Assembly (NCBI GenBank): GCA_029531795.1
Contig: JAPEIS010000017.1
Location: 372,001-436,000, forward strand
Direction of reading: 5' to 3'
From: Sclerotinia nivalis
Lineage: Eukaryota > Ascomycota > Leotiomycetes > Helotiales > Sclerotiniaceae
Length of the DNA: 64,000 bases
Part shown: one piece after another, positions 12,731 through 25,454 of the stretch
Numbering within the stretch: position 1 is the first letter of the stretch
Layout of the letters: every line of letters starts with the position of its first letter
Made by a program: the position numbers and the translations under genes
Notes under the pieces: generated by a model
Told to the model about the DNA's origin: nothing
Seen by the model: the letters and a program-made list of their open reading frames with translations, nothing else
The model's database searches: none

Positions 12731-13079
12731 AGTTTGAGTTATTATATAAATATATATAAAAGAATACTATAAATCCTTATTATATTTGCTTACAATTGGA
12801 TTATATTAAATATTATTGAAGATAACTATAAGATAATTGATAATTATTGATTCTTTCAATGATAATGTAGAAAATGTATTCTGATCTTTGAGATCTAATT
12901 GTTTCTGTAAACATTGGGCTTTTCGAAAATAAAGAAGTTCTTTGTAGCTTTCAATACCGTCTTTTCAAATCCATTTGGGATTATTTGTATCATATTATAG
13001 TTCTTCTAAAAAGTCTAAAAGGTTATCTGATTTATAATCAGGATCCAGGAAAATAGTACGAGAAAAAGCATCCGCAATT

Positions 13080-14340
13080 TTGTTACAAACTCCCGGGATA
13101 TGAATAATAATGATATTGAAAATAGAAAGCTTTATTATCCAACAAATATATATACCTTTAATTTGAGAATTGGAAGAAAGAAAGTTGGTAAATAATAAAT
13201 GATTAATAAAAACTATATAATCTTCAGTAAGTCTAAAATAATAATAGTATTTTCTGATGAATTTAATAATAACGAGTAATTTGTATTTATAGGTATTATA
13301 ATTTCTTTATATTTTGATTAACAAAAAGGAATCATATAATACAGAATATTCCACTAAATATCTAGTATTTTGTTTTGGAGAATAACGTTTCTGAATAATA
13401 AAATATCCCGATACAAAAGCATTTGAATCTGTATATATCTGAATTGAAAGAGTATAATCGATACTATAGAAATCGATTATTTCTAAACATTTTTTTTATA
13501 AAAATTCGAAAGTTAATTGTTTACAAACTCTCCATTGCTATTTCATTTTATCTGTAAAATGAAAAAGAGAATGAGAAATCTCAATGAAGTTCTTAATACT
13601 TTTATAAATCATTTGTATTATAGCTAGAAAACTTCGAATTCCAGTTTGATTAATAGAAACCGGAAAATTCTTGATTTTAATTGCTTTAACAGGTTTGGTA
13701 ATTATAATACTATTAGCTTTATGAAAAACTTTTAAAGTTTCTATTTGATCAATAAAGATATACAATTTTTTGAAAGATAGATATAATTAAACGAAATCAA
13801 AACAAAAAAGAATATAATTAGCTAGATTAAAATAAACTTCTTTCGGAGTTGTAGAATCTGAAAAGATATCGTCAATATAGAATTTGATCAATGCTAAATT
13901 GTTTTCAATATTAGATTCAAGTATAGAAGGATATTTTTTATTTGCTGAATCATCTTTAAAAGGAAGAATATAACTGAAAACTATATAGAGAAATTCAAAT
14001 ATAAAAAAGCAAATAATTTGAGTACTTTGTAGAACTCTGATAGATTGCATTTGAATTGAATCTTTTATAGAAAAGACAAAATAATAATGATCTTCTAAAT
14101 GAAAGGTATATTTCAAATCGAATTGTAGATACATCTTATAATTAAAATAAAAAAGAAACTCATGAATATTTTGAGATAAAGTACAATAACTACCTAACAT
14201 TTATTCTATAACCTTCGAATAATCGAAAACTATACATCTTTCAGAATTAGATTTATAAAAAAGAAGATTCTTAAAATATTCAACATCTGATTTATCAACC
14301 ATTAATAACATTGTTGACTAATCGGAAAGTTTGCTATTAA
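13080..14340 (-). pseudogene. Reverse transcriptase-RNase H remnant, inner element
   Basis: Open pieces 13787-14200 (137 codons) and 13538-13765 (75 codons) are consecutive parts of one reverse transcriptase. FDLKYTFH is the usual DL..G(Y/F)H box and LIKFYIDDIF keeps the catalytic YIDD, which the outer copy has lost. Then come FTDK and RSFLAIIQM connection sequences. RNase H landmarks follow down to about 13080. A stop separates the two open pieces, so the enzyme is broken even though the active-site box is intact. Confidence 0.8.
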
Positions 14341-17140
14341 CTATTATAGTATATTTATATATATAGCATTTGTACCCTTTAGATATAATCTTATTAAGCC
14401 AAAACATTTATTAAAGATTATATCTAAATCTTTTCCTATTTTTATAAAAGAGAATGTTTAATTTGAATCATACTTGATGAATATAAAAAGAAGTAAAAGG
14501 AATATAAATTAGTTCTATAGTATTTAAATCCTTATAAGTATAAAGAAATCGAATAATTCTTAATCGAAATTTATCTATTGCCAAGGGACTTATATCGATC
14601 TCACTTTTTTGAAACTATTTATTAATAATATCTAATGAATCTATAGATATTTCTCGAAGAATTGATCTTTTATCTGTAAGATATATATATGTTTTTGAAG
14701 GATCCGATTGAAAAATAAAAACTTAATTGATCGAAATATATTGATCTCTTCCTTGAAAAAGTAATTTGAAACATTTGGAATCTGTTTTGAAAGAAAAATC
14801 GAGTTGATATAGAATTTCGAATAATATATATAAATTATCTATTTGAAAGGTTATATTAAGAATATACAATAATTGAGTTTTCGAAAAGGAAAATATAATA
14901 TAATAACAACGTTTCCGATAATCGAAGTTATAATCTTGGTTTTTGGCAAAAATCTCTGAAAAAGCATTTTCTCCGAAGCTATTTAATGATTGAAGAAGTA
15001 TATCCTTTGCTGAATGAAATAATCTGGATTGTATAAACCTTTGAATAGATCGAATATATAAAAAGTCTTTATCCTGGATTTCTTTAGATCCTTTAATATT
15101 GATTTTCGAAGAAAAAGAAAGTAATTTTGAATTATACTAAGGATTCAAGAGTTTAAAGAATCTTGTAAATCATTTGAATCTGAATAATCATTTTAAGATT
15201 CTAAAATAGATTTAGAAAGCGAATTAGATGTTTCTTCGAATACTTCTTCGGAATTTATTGAATCGGAAGAGTTTTCTGATGAATTAGATTCTTATTGATC
15301 TTCAAATCGTACTATCTTCGGAATCGATTTGATCTTGAATACAAAATTATCAATATTTCTGCCGGCAATTTCAAAATTCATCGAAATTTCAGCATTTAGA
15401 ACAGTTGTTTGATACTTTGGATTGGCTAGATATAAAATGAATTGATAAGAAAAGGATTGTTTAAATTTCGAAATTTGAATAAACATTCTTTTCTTGTCCA
15501 AATCTTTGTCTCCGATAGAAAGAATAAAATTAAAAACATCAATATGATTTTTGATTGTATAAAATTATAATAAACTTAACAAAAGAATCTTTTGATCTTT
15601 ATTAAGATTATTTTTCTTATTAAAACAAATGAATATATAAATAACTCGTCGAATTCCTTCAATTACAAAATCAATAGTAGTATATTCTTTCAGATCTGTA
15701 TCAGTTCTATTAGCAATTCCTATAGAGATATTGTTATTGGATTGAATCTTATATCGATATAAATCTAAATGATCAACAAAAATAAAAGAAACAATATTAC
15801 CATCAAAACCTTAATCAATAATATAATTGGATTTGCTTATGATGATCTTTATCGAAGGTAATTCTGGTAAAATATATATTCCCCTAATTCGAAAAAAACG
15901 ATCTTTGTAATACAAATAATGATCAAAATAATTAGATAGTTTATAGTATTAGTTCTTTCTAGATTAATCATTTGTCGATTGTTTTTGAAGGAAGCATTGA
16001 AATTTGATAGATTGTATTTGAAATCCTTCTATTTATAAAGGAAATACTATCGAATTTGATCAAAAGAAAGATGAATCAGATGATTCTGAATAAATCTATA
16101 TCGAGTTGGGTGTACTAGCTCAAGATCTGAGTTCGTAATTGAATTCTGATTTAATTGATCAAATTGATCAAATTGATCATTTTGATCGGAATTATCTTGA
16201 TCTTTACTCTGAATTGAAGTTGAAAGAGTTAAGGAAATTTCTGATTTATGAATAATTATTGGTTTTTTCTTTTTAATTGAATTTTCTCGAATAATAAAGT
16301 GTCTGAAATGTTTAGCAATGTTTAAAAAGATTTAACAAAAATCTAAAAGATTAATTCCTTCAAAATCTAATGTGAAATGTTGTATAAACATTTTATAATT
16401 CATTGGTTTTTATTTTTATCTACCAACGATATTAGAAAGTGGTTTAGGATCTCTAAAGTATCTTTTACAATTGCTAATAGATATTATATACTTTAAAGGG
16501 AGGGTAGATAATCGAATTTCCAGTGGTGATGATTTAGTTTAACGAACTTCTAAAGAAGGAATAGAAATTTGTAATTGTGAAAATGCTATTGGTATTTGAG
16601 GGGTAGTATTTTTATTTCGATTACAAGTATGAAATATAAAAAGATTTTTATTCTATTTATAAATTTCTTCTTGTAATTGAGGAAGAGGATGGATATCTTC
16701 AGATTTTAATGAAACAATAGAACGGGATTTTTTTCATTGTAAAACAATTGTGTAAAAGATAATCTCGTTTTTAAAATCTTCTTTATCGTCAATATCATCT
16801 GAATTAATTTCTTCAATAAAGCCTTGTTCAGGTATTTGTATAAAATTAATCGAATTATTGAAGGATTCTTGATCTGAATAATCTAAAGAACTATCGAATT
16901 CGTTATCTGGAATAGTACTATGAAAAGTAGTATCTGAATTATAGATATTATTCAACTAAAAAGGAATATCTTTAACAATTTTTGATTTTCTATAACAATT
17001 GATACAAATTCGATTTGATTTTCTCGAATTAATTGTATCGATTTGATTGATATCAGATTTTTCTGTAGATCAATCTTTTATAACGATATAAGAAAGATTA
17101 TTAATAATAATATTTTTAGGTAAAATTATAGTATAAAGAA
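14341..17140 (-). pseudogene. Protease/linker part of polyprotein, inner element
   Basis: Collinear with 6130-8890 of the outer element. Open pieces 15292-15501 and 16734-16955 contain acidic, Asn/Ser-rich sequence (for example DSSLDYSDQESFNNS) typical of linker rather than catalytic domain. A protease-like segment lies around 15600-15900. 16140-16190 repeats the ATTGATCAAATTGATCA words seen in the outer copy. Broken by several stops. Confidence 0.5.
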
Positions 17141-18292
17141 TTGCTTATTATTATATTAGTAAAGGATTTCCAATATATTTAGATTTAAAATATTTATACT
17201 CTTTATAACCAAAATAGAAAAGTTTCTTATTTGGATTATATTCTTCTATATTATTCACAATGGAATGTTTTGAAGTTTTTGGATTTGGTAAATTGGCTTG
17301 TCGAGTTTGATTGGAGATTTGCTAAAGATCATTGCTCTGTTTTTGTCGATTATTATTATTATTGCGATTGTTATTTTCATCTTTATTTTGATTTCGAAAG
17401 TTATTGGAATTATAGTTTCCTTCCGAACTATTCTTTTTGAAAATGGATTTCGATTTTAACTGTTGGAAAAGAACTTCGAGTTTTTATTCTTTGGTAAAAT
17501 CTTTAGATTTGGTATTGAATATATTGTCTATGAGTTTTTTGACGATCTTATTGTTTGTAAATGAATCTTGAAATTCTATATTTTTTTTAGTGCTCTAAAT
17601 CGTATAATAATTTTCAGCAAGAGATTGATAAATAGTATTATTAAAAATAAAATGATTACGAAAAGTAGAATCGATTAATCTTTTAACAAAGTTAAAATTA
17701 GCTTTTCTTGAACAATTATATTAATAATATCAAGGTTTTTTTCAAAAATAAAAATATCTTTGAGTTTTATATCGTATTGAATATCCTTTATTCGTGAATA
17801 GTATTTTTCAAAGGTTTCGTTCTTGGTTTGAGCAAATAAATTCATTGAATCCATTACATTTTGAGCTATGTTTTCGTTATCGTAAAAAGGATAACGATTT
17901 AGAAAAGCTTTGATGAAAACGAATTCGTTTTCCTGAATAGCTATTTCGGTATCTTCAAAGATAGTTTTGAAATCGGTATAATTATTTGCCCAGATTTGAG
18001 CTTTCCCTTTAAATTTCAATTAAACTATAATGAAAAAAACAAATAATTTGTAAATTGAATCTCTAGTGATTCGTTTAACAATAGTTTTGATCGTATTTAG
18101 CCATACAAAACTTAGTATATTACAATAATCGAATTCAAATACTAAATCGATATTAATCTTATTCCAAAGCTCTTCAACTTTAACATTATCGAATATCGAT
18201 ATACTTATAATTTGAAGATTCGAATTGAAAAGATTAAAGGAAGAAGATGAAAATATAATGAAAAACGAATTGAATTCTTTTAGATAATTCAA
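17141..18292 (-). pseudogene. gag remnant, inner element
   Basis: Two adjoining open pieces, 18020-18292 and 17675-18019, form the best preserved gag of the window. Features are KAQIWANNYTDFKTIFEDTE, FLNRYPFYDNEN and a helical capsid-like tail (VQEKLILTLLKD). Its pattern of short charged helices is usual for Ty3/gypsy capsids. The zinc-knuckle equivalent lies near 17160-17230 with Cys codons changed to Tyr. An Asn/Arg-rich tract precedes it near 17340-17430, where an unrelated plus-strand open frame appears as a shadow. Confidence 0.65.
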
Positions 18293-18920
18293 TGAAAGAT
18301 ATGTTTCGAGTCCTAAAAGTCTTATTTATAAGGATTTTAAAGAATTGTAAATCGAAAAAAGAAGTTCTTCAATAAGAGATATATAATATACTCGTTCTTA
18401 TGAATCAAAATCAGAAAGATATCGATAAAAACGAATAATAATTTATCTATATCTGGAATAGATTTCGGAACCGATCTCCAGATTGAATCTTTTACTTCTC
18501 AATTATAAAAAGTATAAATATTTCGAAGATTCGAAATCAAAAGAAAATTCGATATCGAAAGATTAAAATTTTTGATAGAAAAACGGTACTAAACTTATTC
18601 CTAAAAATACAATTACTGTATTAGATTAAAATCTCTGAAAAGGGACGTTTTAATACAACGAAGGATCGATACTTTAGATAAATCAAAAGTCGGGGATTCT
18701 ACATACAAATTAGTAATTCCACAAACAGCGAATCTATACTACAATAGCTTTGTTTTGCTTCCTTGAAGTGATCAAATTATTGAGGTTTATAATACTAATC
18801 AATAACCCTAAAAAGAAGATTCAAAAAGTAGTTTTTTTGAAGAAAGAATAAATTATAAATCTACAAACAAAGAAATGTTGGCGATATATTAGATATCTAT
18901 AAATCCCTACATAGATCATC

Positions 18921-19053
18921 AGTAAACACAACGTAAACAAATACAAAATGATAAATTGAAGTTGCGCATTTTTTATTAAACTAAATTGAATTGGAGTGGT
19001 TATATAGACCCTTTTGGAGTCACGTTACCTGCCTTCTTTTTGGTACGGTATCT
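18921..19053 (-). repeat. 5' LTR of inner element
   Basis: 133 bases. On the minus strand it begins AGATACCGTACC at 19053 and ends GTGTTTACT at 18921. It abuts the TATAG duplication at 19054-19058. It differs from its partner LTR only by transitions in my hand comparison. Confidence 0.9.
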
Positions 19054-19058
19054 TATAG

Positions 19059-20712
19059 TTATCTTCAATAATATTCAATATAGTTCAATTATAAACAAAT
19101 ATAATAAAAATCTATAATATTCTTTTATATATATTTATATAACAACTCAAACTCTTTTTGAAGATCTTTTTAAGTTAAAGAAAACAACCTTTCTTAAATA
19201 TATCAAAAACTTTTACATACTTGGAAACGAGCTGTATTTTTTCTTCTATAGGATTAACAAACGATACATCCTCAAATCTGAAGTTTCAGAAGTATTAGTT
19301 TTCGTTCATGATTTAGAAGGTCATTACGCAACAAAACTCACAACCAAGAAGCTAAGGAATTATTAATAGCCAATACTAATTATCAATATCAAACAGTATA
19401 TCAAAAATTGTATAAAATATACCAAATATAATATACAACAAAAGATATCCTATCTCAAACTTTATAAAATTGATCATCCTTTAACTCTTATTGATTTCGA
19501 TTTCATAAAACCTTTTCCATCTACTTCAATCAATAAAACTAAGATCTTTAAAATGATTTGATTGGTAATTCAGAAACTTATCAAAATCGATATTACTATT
19601 CAATTAATAGATTTCGATAACGATATATTCGATAAAGAAGATTTTATTTACTTTTCTTATATCCTTCTTATAATCAATTACTTTTCATATTATATTTAAG
19701 CTTTTTCAATAATTGAAATAACAAATACTAAAACAATAAAATATTTAAATTGGATTTTCAATACTTTTAGAATTCCGATTAAAGGATTTCATAATCTAGA
19801 TACTCACTTCGAAAATAAAATAGTTAAACAATTTATTAAAGAAACCAGAATGTTATTTATCTCTATAATTATAAAAATTAAGAAATCCTTTGATATAACT
19901 AAAAAAGATAATAATCTTTTTCAAAGAATCCTCAAAAAGATTAATTCAGGAATCGAAAATTGGTCTATGAAAGTTCAAATCTCAATCAACTCATTCAATA
20001 TACAAAAGATCGATTATCTAAGATATTCTCTTTATAAAATTCTTTTTGGATATCAATCTATAAAACATCTGAAGATCAAATACCCTTCAAATCAACATTT
20101 TGAAATCCAACACTTCTTACTCAACATTACAAACCTCGATAAAGACTTTCCAGAAAAGATCCATCAATCAAAAGTTTTCGATTTTATATACAATAGAGAA
20201 CTAATTCAATAGAAAATCTTACAATGATCTGATTGAAAAAAAACACTAACTAAAGAAAAACACAATATGAATATTCGAAACTATACAGTTTTCGATCTTA
20301 AATAAATGATTATACTCTATAATAAAGCATCTGCTAAAAAGAAACTTCATTCAATTTACTATAATCTATTTGTAATAATTGATCCTATAGAAAATCATTA
20401 GAAATCCTATCAACTATAATAAATCAATAATAAATCTATTCATCGATCCTTTTATATCAATTATCTAAAACTCTTTAAATCTAAAACAAATCATTTGCAA
20501 ACCTCATTCGAAGAAAACATCCTTGAATATCAGAATTTACAAACTGATACATTTAAAACAATTCTTTCTTCTACTTTACAAAATGGGAAAGGCTTTTAAC
20601 AATCCGAAAAAGAAAATAATCTATAATAACAACAAAAACATTTTCAAATCAAAGTATATGTTACAAAAAGATTATGTGAAATACATTTTCGATCTCAACA
20701 GGATCTAAATCA
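19059..20712 (+). pseudogene. Integrase and polyprotein C terminus, outer element
   Basis: Continuation of the element interrupted at 10462. Landmarks are IDFDFIKPFPST (usual VDFVGPFP), YILLIINYFSYYIQAF (usual core strand with D changed), THFEN (usual DNG..F region) and, in the open piece 19850-20212, KDNNLFQRILKKI, IDYLRYSLYKILFGYQ and IKYPSNQ. Then LKLFKS and further frames to about 20710 match the end of the polyprotein. Catalytic acidic residues are replaced or lost. Frame 20523-20708 is a fragment of this tail. Confidence 0.75.
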
Positions 20713-21282
20713 TATACAAAATCAGAAGAATCTGATCAAATCTGTACAAGATCAAAGCTTCAACTAACCGATTAGCTGATAAAATTATATTTGAATTTCA
20801 ACAATCTGTTTTGAGAAAATTGATACAATTATAATTTTCGAAAAGGTTAAAAATAAAAGGATTATCAATACAACAATTCTTTTGAACCTAGAAAACCTCA
20901 ATAAACTCATTCCTAACTAAATCACTTTTAGCAAACGATTTTATAATTTTCCTTTCAAACTTTCGATCGTTTTCTTCAACCAAATCTAGACTTTATTTTC
21001 AATTCAATTCATGAAAGGTTTTAAACATTAAATTGTTTTAAAATCTTTTTATATTTATAACAAAATAATATAAACCGAAAACAGCATTAATTTAATATAA
21101 TCCATTTCTTCTTTTTTATTAGTTAAAAAAATAAAAATAGTATACTAAACTAAAAGCTAAAGAAATATCATTTCATAAAAAAACTTCTAATTCATTTAGC
21201 AAAAAGACAATATATACATAGCTTCAGAAAACCTCTAAATAAGAAAAGCATACAGAAATATATATTGCTTCAACTCCGGTCT
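20713..21282 (+). other. 3' untranslated part of outer element
   Basis: Shared with the inner copy (10601-11100, reverse). No open frame. Immediately before the 3' LTR is CTTCAACTCCGGTCT, which is not a clear polypurine tract. How plus-strand priming worked in this family is therefore not obvious. Confidence 0.55.
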
Positions 21283-21415
21283 AAATACTATACCAAAAAG
21301 GAGACAGATAATGTAACTTCAAAAGGGTCTATATAACCACTCCAACTCAACCTAGTTTAATAAAAAATGCGCAACTTCAATTTATCATTTTATATCCGTT
21401 TCCGTCGTGTTTACT
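21283..21415 (+). repeat. 3' LTR of outer element
   Basis: 133 bases, beginning AAATACTATACC (RIP-altered from AGATACC) and ending GTGTTTACT. It is followed directly by the ACAAT target duplication at 21416-21420. Confidence 0.9.
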
Positions 21416-21420
21416 ACAAT

Positions 21421-23560
21421 CAAATAAAACGAATCAATTCAATTCTAGAATAATACTTATATATATTCATAAACTTTCATCAAAATGATTGAATAAAATA
21501 GTTATCCTTAATAGAATTTGTTTCAAACAATTTGATTTCTGAAACAACAAATTGTTCATTATTCTTTGCGAATTATAATTTTAATCTATAATTGGATATA
21601 GAATTTAATAAATCCTATCCTCTAAATATAATAATAATTCAAAAATACAAATTCTTCAAAAAAAAACAAAACAATCAATAAAATAAAGTATATTTTGAAT
21701 CAATTCAAAACATTTGTAAAGCAATCTATTACAATCTATAAAAAATATATAAATCAAAATAAATCAAATTCATTATAATATACAAAAAAACAAAAAGTAT
21801 ATATAAATACAAAAAATATAAAAACATTTTATAAAACAAAAAAGTTTAACAATAAATAAATCGGACTATACAAAATAATAAAGATTTACCTATACACTTA
21901 TTTAATTGAATTATCAAAAAATATACGAATCTTTTCAATATTCCATTATTTATTGCTAAAACCAATATATCCAAAACCTTATTTCTCAGAACAAACTATA
22001 ATCAATAAATCGAAATCGAAAACCACAAAAAACAAAATCCTCGAAAAAAAAAACAAAAAAAAAAACCAATCCAGAAATGAATATTTGAAAATATACTCGA
22101 TAATCACAATAAAGATAATCATCATTATCAAATCAAATGAAAATATTATACACCAATCTAACAATCAATATCAAATCTAAAAGATAACAAAAAAACCCTA
22201 ATCGAATATTACTGTTTACATCCCGAAAAACCTAAATCACTATTATAGATTTTGAATCATCTAAACATTATAGTATTATTATCAATTCTAATTTCTACAA
22301 ACATCTTACAACAATCAACAAAAAAGAAAATACAATTTGTTTGAACAAAAAAATAATATCTTAAATTTTAAAACGATCTTAAAATTTGAAAGATAGTTTT
22401 CCAATTCAGGAATTTGGGATATCTAAATAAAGCTTTATTTAAATAATTGCTTTACAAAAGGTTTTATCAATAATTTAAAAACAAATTAGATTTTGAAGAA
22501 AGAAGTACTATTATAGATTCATAACCCATTCCTAGTTAGTCTATATAAATACCTAAAACACCCATCCCCTATATAATCGGCACTCTTCCTAATACCTTCT
22601 TCCTCCTTTATAGAATATCATCATATCTTAAAGCACCCTATTACCACCGTGATAGTAAAGATATTATAAAATAGTAGAGGGTTCGAGAAATCGATTGTAT
22701 AGATAGCGGCGTAATTGTTATCTCTTGTTGCAATCAGAATTACGATATCTTCGGTCTAGAGATCGAATCAAAATGAATTAACTATTTAAACTATAATAGA
22801 TTAAAAATAAACAAATAATTGAAATACTATAAAAATGATATTGTTTAATTACAATTTCTTATCGAAAGATTGTTCTCCTTGATCATTCATTTTGTTTACA
22901 AGCTGTTTCATCTTTTCTATAACTTTATTCTATAATTTTATAAGATATAGAATTCGGTATAGTTTCTTTTTGTTTTTGTTTGTCTATATCCATTCCTTTT
23001 CATTTGATTCAAATATCCGTTTCACTTTCTTTTTATATATGTTCTTCAATATTCAATACTTCTTTCTACTTCAAGTTTTTCCAATTCCGTATCCAAATCC
23101 TTTAAAAAATCTGTAATGTTATCCCAATTATCATTTTCTATAATAGAGATAAAGATATTATTTGTATCGAAATACCTTACTAGATCCAATATAATAATAC
23201 TCCAATGAGAATATATAATGATTTCATTATTCCAATATATATTAGTAATGAATATACGATCTTTACGTATTATATTACCGAGTGAGATCGAGGATGAAGA
23301 AACTTGCACTAGCGATGGATTGAGGGAAATAGTCAGAAGAAAGTCGATCGATAGTATAAGGAGCAGGAAGATGCTAGCTAGACGAATCCAACTCGGGCAT
23401 AGACGCCATAGCCGTCGATTGGGAAGTCGAAGCATTCGCATAGATGATTCCTAGTAAACTCTAGGTGTAGGGGTGTTAGGTATGAATGACTGCGGTATGT
23501 TTAAATAAATAGTCATTGAAGCGTTAGCTTTTGGTGATAATTAAACAAAAGCACAAGCTT
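21421..23560. other. AT-rich flank with no recognised gene
   Basis: 21421-22500 is extremely A-rich with many homopolymer runs. 22510-22690 and 23240-23460 are noticeably richer in G+C. Overlapping open frames on opposite strands (23046-23441 minus, 131 codons; 23218-23454 plus, 78 codons) carry no recognisable domain. I see neither an intron-supported gene nor a transposon motif here. Confidence 0.4.
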
Positions 23561-23976
23561 CCCTCAGCCACGCACCGCCCGCTGACCCCCATATACATGG
23601 CGTGAGAAAAATTTAATAAACCAACTGTTGATACTTATAGTCATGTAAGTAAGTAACAAGGTGAATGTCGGGGGTCTGTGCGGGAGGATACGATTTGATT
23701 TGATTTGATATATTTATCGTCATAGGCCGTAGGCCACACATGCTTGCACGTGTAAACCTTTGCTATCTATTCCAGTTTTTGGATAAATGACGTTCGGGGG
23801 AGACCTCTAGGTGGTATACTAGCTAGCTAGATTATATACATTTTCAGGGGTACTAGGGCAGGGTTTATATGATTGCTGTCGTATAATTGAGCAAAGCTTT
23901 TAAAGCTTGAAATACATTCGTAGTCTGCTTTGTCTACTGGATCACTAACTCTTGATCCCTCTCCCGATCCCCTTAT
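23561..23976. other. Normal-composition intergenic segment left of the LINE
   Basis: Composition returns to that of the right half of the window. No gene seen. It ends with ATGTTGAA (23977-23984), which recurs at 34637-34644 and is a candidate target duplication of the LINE. Confidence 0.4.
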
Positions 23977-23999
23977 ATGTTGAATTTTTTTTTTTTTGA

Positions 24000-24285
24000 A
24001 AAATAAATAATAAAATAATAATAAAATAATGAAAGGGGGATTGATCAATTTTTAATATATTGACCAAAAGAATTGACCAAATTGACCAAATTGATCAGAA
24101 TTGACCAGCTGAATTGATCAAATTGAACGAATTGATCTAATTGATTATATGAACAGAAAACCGAGATCCTTAATTGTCATCCTGGTTATTCTAATCGTTG
24201 GAAGGGTGACACGGGCATATATTGTATTGGAAATTAGTTGTTTCCAATCATTCTGCAAATCTGATTATATTAGTAGATATGCCCA
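24000..24285 (-). other. LINE 3' untranslated region
   Basis: Between the zinc-finger-like tail and the poly-A. On the plus strand 24055-24150 is an irregular array of TTGACCAAA/TTGATCAAA words. No open frame. Confidence 0.55.
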
Positions 24286-25449
24286 GAAGTTAAGGGATGG
24301 TTTCAGAAAAGGGGTTTTTTGAGAGCATTTTGTATACTTTGTCAATTTTACAAAAGAAGAAATGTAAAAAGATCTTTCTTTTTCCGCAAATATAGAAAGT
24401 ATATACTTTGGGGTGATAGAATCGTTCGTGATAAGTTGTGAAGTCTTCATATTGGAACCTGATTGCTAGTATATAACCCAATATAGCTTTTTTTATAAAA
24501 AGTAATACTGGTTCTTCTATATAAATAATGAATAAATCCTTATAGTATTAAAGACTTGTAGTATTCCATAATTGTATATTTACTAATTTGATATTTGTCT
24601 TTGTTAATCGTTTCAGAAAAGCTAAAGTGCAGATTGGATTAGAGAAAAATAGAAAAGCTGCTCTTTCTTTTGTAGCTTTGTCAACAACCTTATTCCCAAG
24701 GATATTGAGATACCCTGAGATTTATCGGATACAAATCGCCCTAAACGAAAGATATAATAATCAAGGTTTGGAAGCCCATATTTATATAAGATTTACGAAT
24801 TCCTTAAAAACAGATTAAAAGAACCCATTGAAATAGAATCCTAATCATAATATCACTTCATAATTATCCAGGAAAATCCAAAGATCTGAAGCTAATCCTG
24901 TATAAAAGGAAGTTATAACAACTTTGGCTCCATATAATACTGCAATTGCTTCTACATCAAAGACCTTTACATTCGAACCTAATAAAAAGGAATACCGAAT
25001 TATCTGTATTTCGAATTGAATTACAATATATCCACCTCCTATAACCCCATCTTTGATTTCGTTTTTTAAATTATCCAAAAAAACCTGTATATTGTTTCTC
25101 GGGATAATAATATAAAAGACCTTGAAATCAATTATTGTTTGAACTTTTGATCTTCCCAAAAACCCGAAAATATATGCTTCTACTTGAAAACGGATCTCGA
25201 TATATTCCCAAAAGGGAAAGGTTAATGGATTGATTTATTCGGCAGATAATAGTATTAAGATAGACCTAGCAAAACAAAAACTGAAGATCCGATTTCGTAA
25301 TGATTTTATAATCTTGGTTCTAATGAGTAGAGGGTGATATGGGTCTAATCTTGTAATGCAAGCTGTATAAGCTTGAATTGCTAAATTCAACTCAATTTCT
25401 GAAAACTTGAGTTTGGATTCTTCATATAGAATCGCCAGATTGATAGTCT
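24286..25449 (-). pseudogene. LINE RNase H and C-terminal Cys/His region
   Basis: From 25449 downward, EIELNLAIQAYTA and LDPYHPLLIR form the linker after reverse transcriptase. The open piece 24845-25159 then gives IPRNNIQVFLDN, GGGYIVIQF and VFDVEAIAVLYG (RNase H; usual FTDGS, GGG..., DAEA). DLWIFLDNYEV, SGYLNILGNKVVDKATKE (usual GH..I.GNE.AD..AK) follow to about 24620. A last piece 24290-24481 contains FTTYHERFYHP, YICGKRK and HFFFCK, the remains of a C-x-C...H...C tail. RNase H would remove RNA from the hybrid during target-primed reverse transcription. Broken by stops and RIP-type changes. Confidence 0.8.
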
Positions 25450-25454
25450 TGTAT

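Larger units (their letters stand above)
10468..19053 (-). mobile_element. Second copy of the same LTR element, inserted in reverse
   Basis: 8586 bases with LTRs at 18921-19053 (5') and 10468-10600 (3') read on the minus strand, flanked by a perfect 5-base duplication TATAG (10463-10467, 19054-19058). Sequence left of 10463 and right of 19058 is contiguous in the element's own interior (around 12830), proving that it landed inside an older relative. Minus-strand order is gag (about 18290-16950), protease/linker, reverse transcriptase (about 14340-13540), RNase H (about 13500-13080) and integrase (about 12730-11700). Its LTRs differ at about eleven positions, all transitions. All major frames contain stops, though single open pieces reach 137 codons. 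Confidence 0.92.
4217..21415 (+). mobile_element. Ty3/gypsy-type LTR retrotransposon, outer copy, split by a second copy
   Basis: Two 133-base LTRs in the same orientation (4217-4349 and 21283-21415) are flanked by the direct repeat ACAAT (4212-4216, 21416-21420). Subtracting the inserted inner copy (10468-19053) and one duplicated TATAG leaves about 8.6 kb, nearly identical in length to the inner copy. Left arm 4217-10467 carries gag, protease-region, reverse transcriptase and RNase H remnants. Right arm 19054-21415 carries integrase and the polyprotein C terminus. That is the gag-PR-RT-RH-INT order of Ty3/gypsy elements. The two LTRs differ at about sixteen positions by hand alignment, all transitions, as RIP would produce. 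All reading frames are broken. LTR ends are AG...CT, not the common TG...CA. Confidence 0.9.

Noticed and set aside
17231..17440. Plus-strand frame rich in Tyr and Asp
   Set aside because: Antisense of the Asn-rich tract in the inner element's gag.
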